Shown here: piece by piece, positions 5,360 through 6,995 of the stretch
Numbering within the stretch: the stretch's first letter is position 1
Layout of the letters: the number at the start of each line of letters is the position of its first letter
From: Candidatus Levyibacteriota bacterium
GTDB taxonomy: Bacteria > Patescibacteriota > Microgenomatia > Levybacterales > UBA12049
Reading direction: 5' to 3'
Length of the DNA: 6,995 nt
Assembly (NCBI GenBank): GCA_016184205.1
Contig: JACPDD010000008.1
Span: 1-6,995, forward strand
Position numbers and translations under genes: made by a program
Notes under the pieces: model-generated
What the model was told of the DNA's origin: nothing
What the model saw: the letters and a program-made list of their open reading frames with translations, nothing else
Database searches by the model: none

Positions 5360-6022
5360 TTTAACAGGAGTTACTATAAGCTGACTATTTTCCCTTTTTG
5401 CAATACATAGAAAATTAAATTTATCGAAATCGAGAGCATAGTCAATATCTTCTTCAGGGAATTCCAATTTTGATTTATCTAAAAACCAACTTATCCCTGG
5501 GTTTTTATATAGTGCTTCTCTTGCTTTTTTTCTATCAATATCAATTCCCATAAGAGACATTTCAAGAAAATTGGAAAATACTGTGTCTTCAGCGTCCATT
5601 GAAACTATAGATATTTTTTCATGTTTCGTTTTCATGATATATTTTAGAATTGATGAATATGTTACAAAACTGCCAAAGATTAGATATTGAGCTAAGATTG
5701 CGCTAGCTAACCCTTGTGTGCCAGATGATGTTCGATGGACAAGTATCCTATCTTTAATATTTCCTCTTGCAATTTCTGAAGGGGAATTTCCAAAATCAAA
5801 ATCTTTAATTTTATAACCATTTTCCTCTCCCATTAAAAGTACATCGGGATTGTTTGATTTAATTGCAAATGCTTCTTCTTTTGTAGCAACTGGAATAATA
5901 TATTTTGCCCCATTTCCAAATGCATAAGCTTCTACAGTCGCAGCGCGCATAATGTCAACAATTATTACCAATCCTTTTGCCTGTCTCGCTCCAGCAATAC
6001 CGGCTAAATTTTTTATAAACAT
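5354..6022 (-). CDS. ComB-like 2-phosphosulfolactate phosphatase family protein
   Basis: The 222-residue product matches the ComB family, whose characterised members remove phosphate from 2-phosphosulfolactate in coenzyme M biosynthesis using Mg2+. Family blocks appear in order: VDIMRAATV (22-30, with D23 and R26), GAKYIIPV (38-45), LMGEENGYK (63-71), DFGNSP (76-81), HRTSSGT (96-102, where the usual form is TTNGT) and EDTVFSNFLEMSLMG (145-159). There is no reason to expect coenzyme M here and no other com gene is present, so the true substrate is probably a different phosphorylated hydroxy acid. The ATG at 6022 has no Shine-Dalgarno; it lies 18 nt after the P-loop gene and directly behind an inverted repeat (6023-6039). 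It is probably the last gene of a three-gene operon and ends 7 nt from the alr pseudogene, tail to tail. The family is secure, the substrate unknown. Confidence 0.75.
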   Translation of the reverse strand: MFIKNLAGIAGARQAKGLVIIVDIMRAATVEAYAFGNGAKYIIPVATKEEAFAIKSNNPDVLLMGEENGYKIKDFDFGNSPSEIARGNIKDRILVHRTSSGTQGLASAILAQYLIFGSFVTYSSILKYIMKTKHEKISIVSMDAEDTVFSNFLEMSLMGIDIDRKKAREALYKNPGISWFLDKSKLEFPEEDIDYALDFDKFNFLCIAKRENSQLIVTPVKI

Positions 6023-6039
6023 ATACTATAAAATAGTAT
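6023..6039. repeat. 7-bp inverted repeat abutting the ComB-like gene start
   Basis: ATACTAT (6023-6029) and ATAGTAT (6033-6039) are perfect inverted repeats with an AAA loop, ending at the base next to the ATG. It fills almost the whole 18-nt gap after the P-loop kinase gene. It contains -10-like hexamers on the minus strand (TACTAT, TATAGT), so an internal promoter or an mRNA hairpin controlling initiation are both possible. Confidence 0.4.
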
Positions 6040-6040
6040 T

Positions 6041-6739
6041 TTATTTAATAACCTGCGAATTCAACAAGAACTGAATTATTTTGATTACTGTGTCTGTGTA
6101 GTCTCCCGTATTGTCAACATAGAAAACCTTATCTTGGGGAATTGTTCTACTTTGTCTTAGAATTTCTTCCTGCAAAAGTAATATTCTTTCGGTTGAGTAT
6201 CGATCTATTAATTCTTGATTCCCTGCAAACATACCATGCCTATTCAAGTTTATTTGTGAGGCATCGGACCTTATTACTATAAGCTTATTATTATTGGTTA
6301 AATAAGGGCTTACGAACGAAGGGATTAACTGAACTCCCTCGAAAAGTACATTTCTTTCTCCTTGCAATTCTAGTTTAGGAATTATTCCTGTCAATACTGA
6401 ACTTACTGCCTCTGAATATCCGTTAAATCCTTCAATTAAATGTTCAGGAGAATAAGACCCATCGCCTATAAATACATAGCTATCACATGAGCCATAAGTT
6501 ACAAAAGGATTTCTTTGGCTTTTAGGTTTATTCCTGTCTATCTCCTGTGCTATCAACCTAATGATATCCATGTTTTGCAGAGCACAACTCTTAATAGTTG
6601 CTGCAACTAATGGTGATATAGTTGACTTCCCAGACAATGGAGCCCCTGTTATAAAAACTAAAGTACCTTGTTTAGTAAAACTATACTCGGGTCCTTTTAT
6701 TATTTCATGCCCTCTCAAATTCTCTGTATTATTATTCAT
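6041..6739 (-). CDS. P-loop kinase resembling 2-phosphoglycerate kinase
   Basis: This 232-residue NTPase has Walker A GAPLSGKST at 32-40, with K38 and S39/T40 for nucleotide phosphate and Mg2+. VLFEGVQLIPSFV at 131-143 resembles the (I/V)EGxHLxP segment of 2-phosphoglycerate kinase-like proteins, which phosphorylate a small hydroxy acid phosphate. NLNRH at 165-169 and the arginines around 180-197 could form the lid. Residues 1-25 are a poorly conserved lead. The ATG at 6739 overlaps the end of the upstream SHMT-family gene by 8 nt, and AAGGA lies 12 nt away inside that gene, a long spacing, so translational coupling is likely. Its partners suggest it phosphorylates a small metabolite. Zeta-toxin-like or other small-molecule kinases share the fold and cannot be excluded. 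Confidence 0.6.
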   Translation of the reverse strand: MNNNTENLRGHEIIKGPEYSFTKQGTLVFITGAPLSGKSTISPLVAATIKSCALQNMDIIRLIAQEIDRNKPKSQRNPFVTYGSCDSYVFIGDGSYSPEHLIEGFNGYSEAVSSVLTGIIPKLELQGERNVLFEGVQLIPSFVSPYLTNNNKLIVIRSDASQINLNRHGMFAGNQELIDRYSTERILLLQEEILRQSRTIPQDKVFYVDNTGDYTDTVIKIIQFLLNSQVIK

Positions 6740-6995
6740 GCCAAACGTCGTTCCTTCTACTAATTTTTAAAAGTTTTTTTAATCGATTTTTAGACCTATT
6801 TTGCAGAACAATGCTAGTTGAGTTTTCTAGATTTTTTATAATAATATCCGCTATGAATCCAGTCTCTTCCTCTGTAAAGCCTCTTGCGGTAATCCAAGAA
6901 GTGCCCAATCTTATCCCACTAGCAACATATGGCTTCAGTTTTTCACCAGGAACTATCTGCCGATTAGTAAGAATTCCTATTTTCTCTAAAAGTTC
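6732..6995 (-). CDS. Serine hydroxymethyltransferase-family protein, C-terminal 87 residues
   Basis: The gene enters from the right edge; only the C-terminus is seen. TNRQIVPGEKLKPYVASGIRLGT followed by ITARGFTEEE matches the end of the PLP-dependent SHMT family. The arginine of SGIRLGT corresponds to the one that binds the substrate carboxylate, and T-x-RGF is also conserved. The canonical enzyme moves one carbon between serine/glycine and tetrahydrofolate. The NRQIVPGE wording differs from housekeeping GlyA (usually NKNxxP), so it may be a specialised paralogue acting on another amino acid. The tail after about the 55th visible residue is lysine/arginine-rich and unconserved. The stop TAA lies inside the first codons of the next gene, giving an ATGAATAA overlap. 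Confidence 0.75.
   Translation of the reverse strand, partial: ELLEKIGILTNRQIVPGEKLKPYVASGIRLGTSWITARGFTEEETGFIADIIIKNLENSTSIVLQNRSKNRLKKLLKISRRNDVWHE

Overview
The window looks like chromosomal DNA from a low-GC bacterium. The bacterial-type ribosomal protein bL28 rules out an archaeon. Compact genes, leaderless-looking starts and the gene mix would suit a Patescibacteria/CPR-type lineage, but that placement is an inference; nothing here is diagnostic. The standard stop code appears to apply, because more than a thousand codons of intact genes contain no in-frame TGA.

Left part (1-1800): a minus-strand DUF4143-type AAA+ ATPase runs off the left edge and has a well-formed promoter. Behind it is a block of clearly higher GC (about 1050-1740, roughly 55% GC in the lines counted by hand, against about 27-42% in flanking lines). 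The block holds a gene for a zinc-ribbon/four-helix membrane protein. At its left end is a 61-nt element that folds on paper into a four-way cloverleaf with every junction base paired. This block looks acquired.

Middle (1930-4100): a site-2-protease-type M50 membrane peptidase (minus) and rpmB (bL28, plus) diverge from a 36-bp gap containing a palindrome with -10-like hexamers on both strands. A possible 46-residue signal-like peptide follows. Convergent to it is a KsgA-family 16S rRNA dimethyltransferase with an unusually long C-terminal domain. Its TATAAT box lies 5 nt before the ATG, inside a perfect inverted repeat that overlaps the start codon.

Right part (4227-6995): a full-length alanine racemase gene is broken by three frame changes and one in-frame TGA, and is best called a pseudogene. 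Tail-to-tail with it is a tight minus-strand cluster: the 3' end of a serine hydroxymethyltransferase-family gene, a P-loop kinase resembling 2-phosphoglycerate kinases (8-nt overlap), and a ComB-like 2-phosphosulfolactate phosphatase family gene (18-nt gap). These three are probably co-transcribed and may form an undescribed small-molecule pathway.

The observations most worth following up are the cloverleaf element and its GC-rich island, the SHMT/P-loop kinase/ComB cluster, the repeated leaderless promoter arrangement, and the decayed alr.
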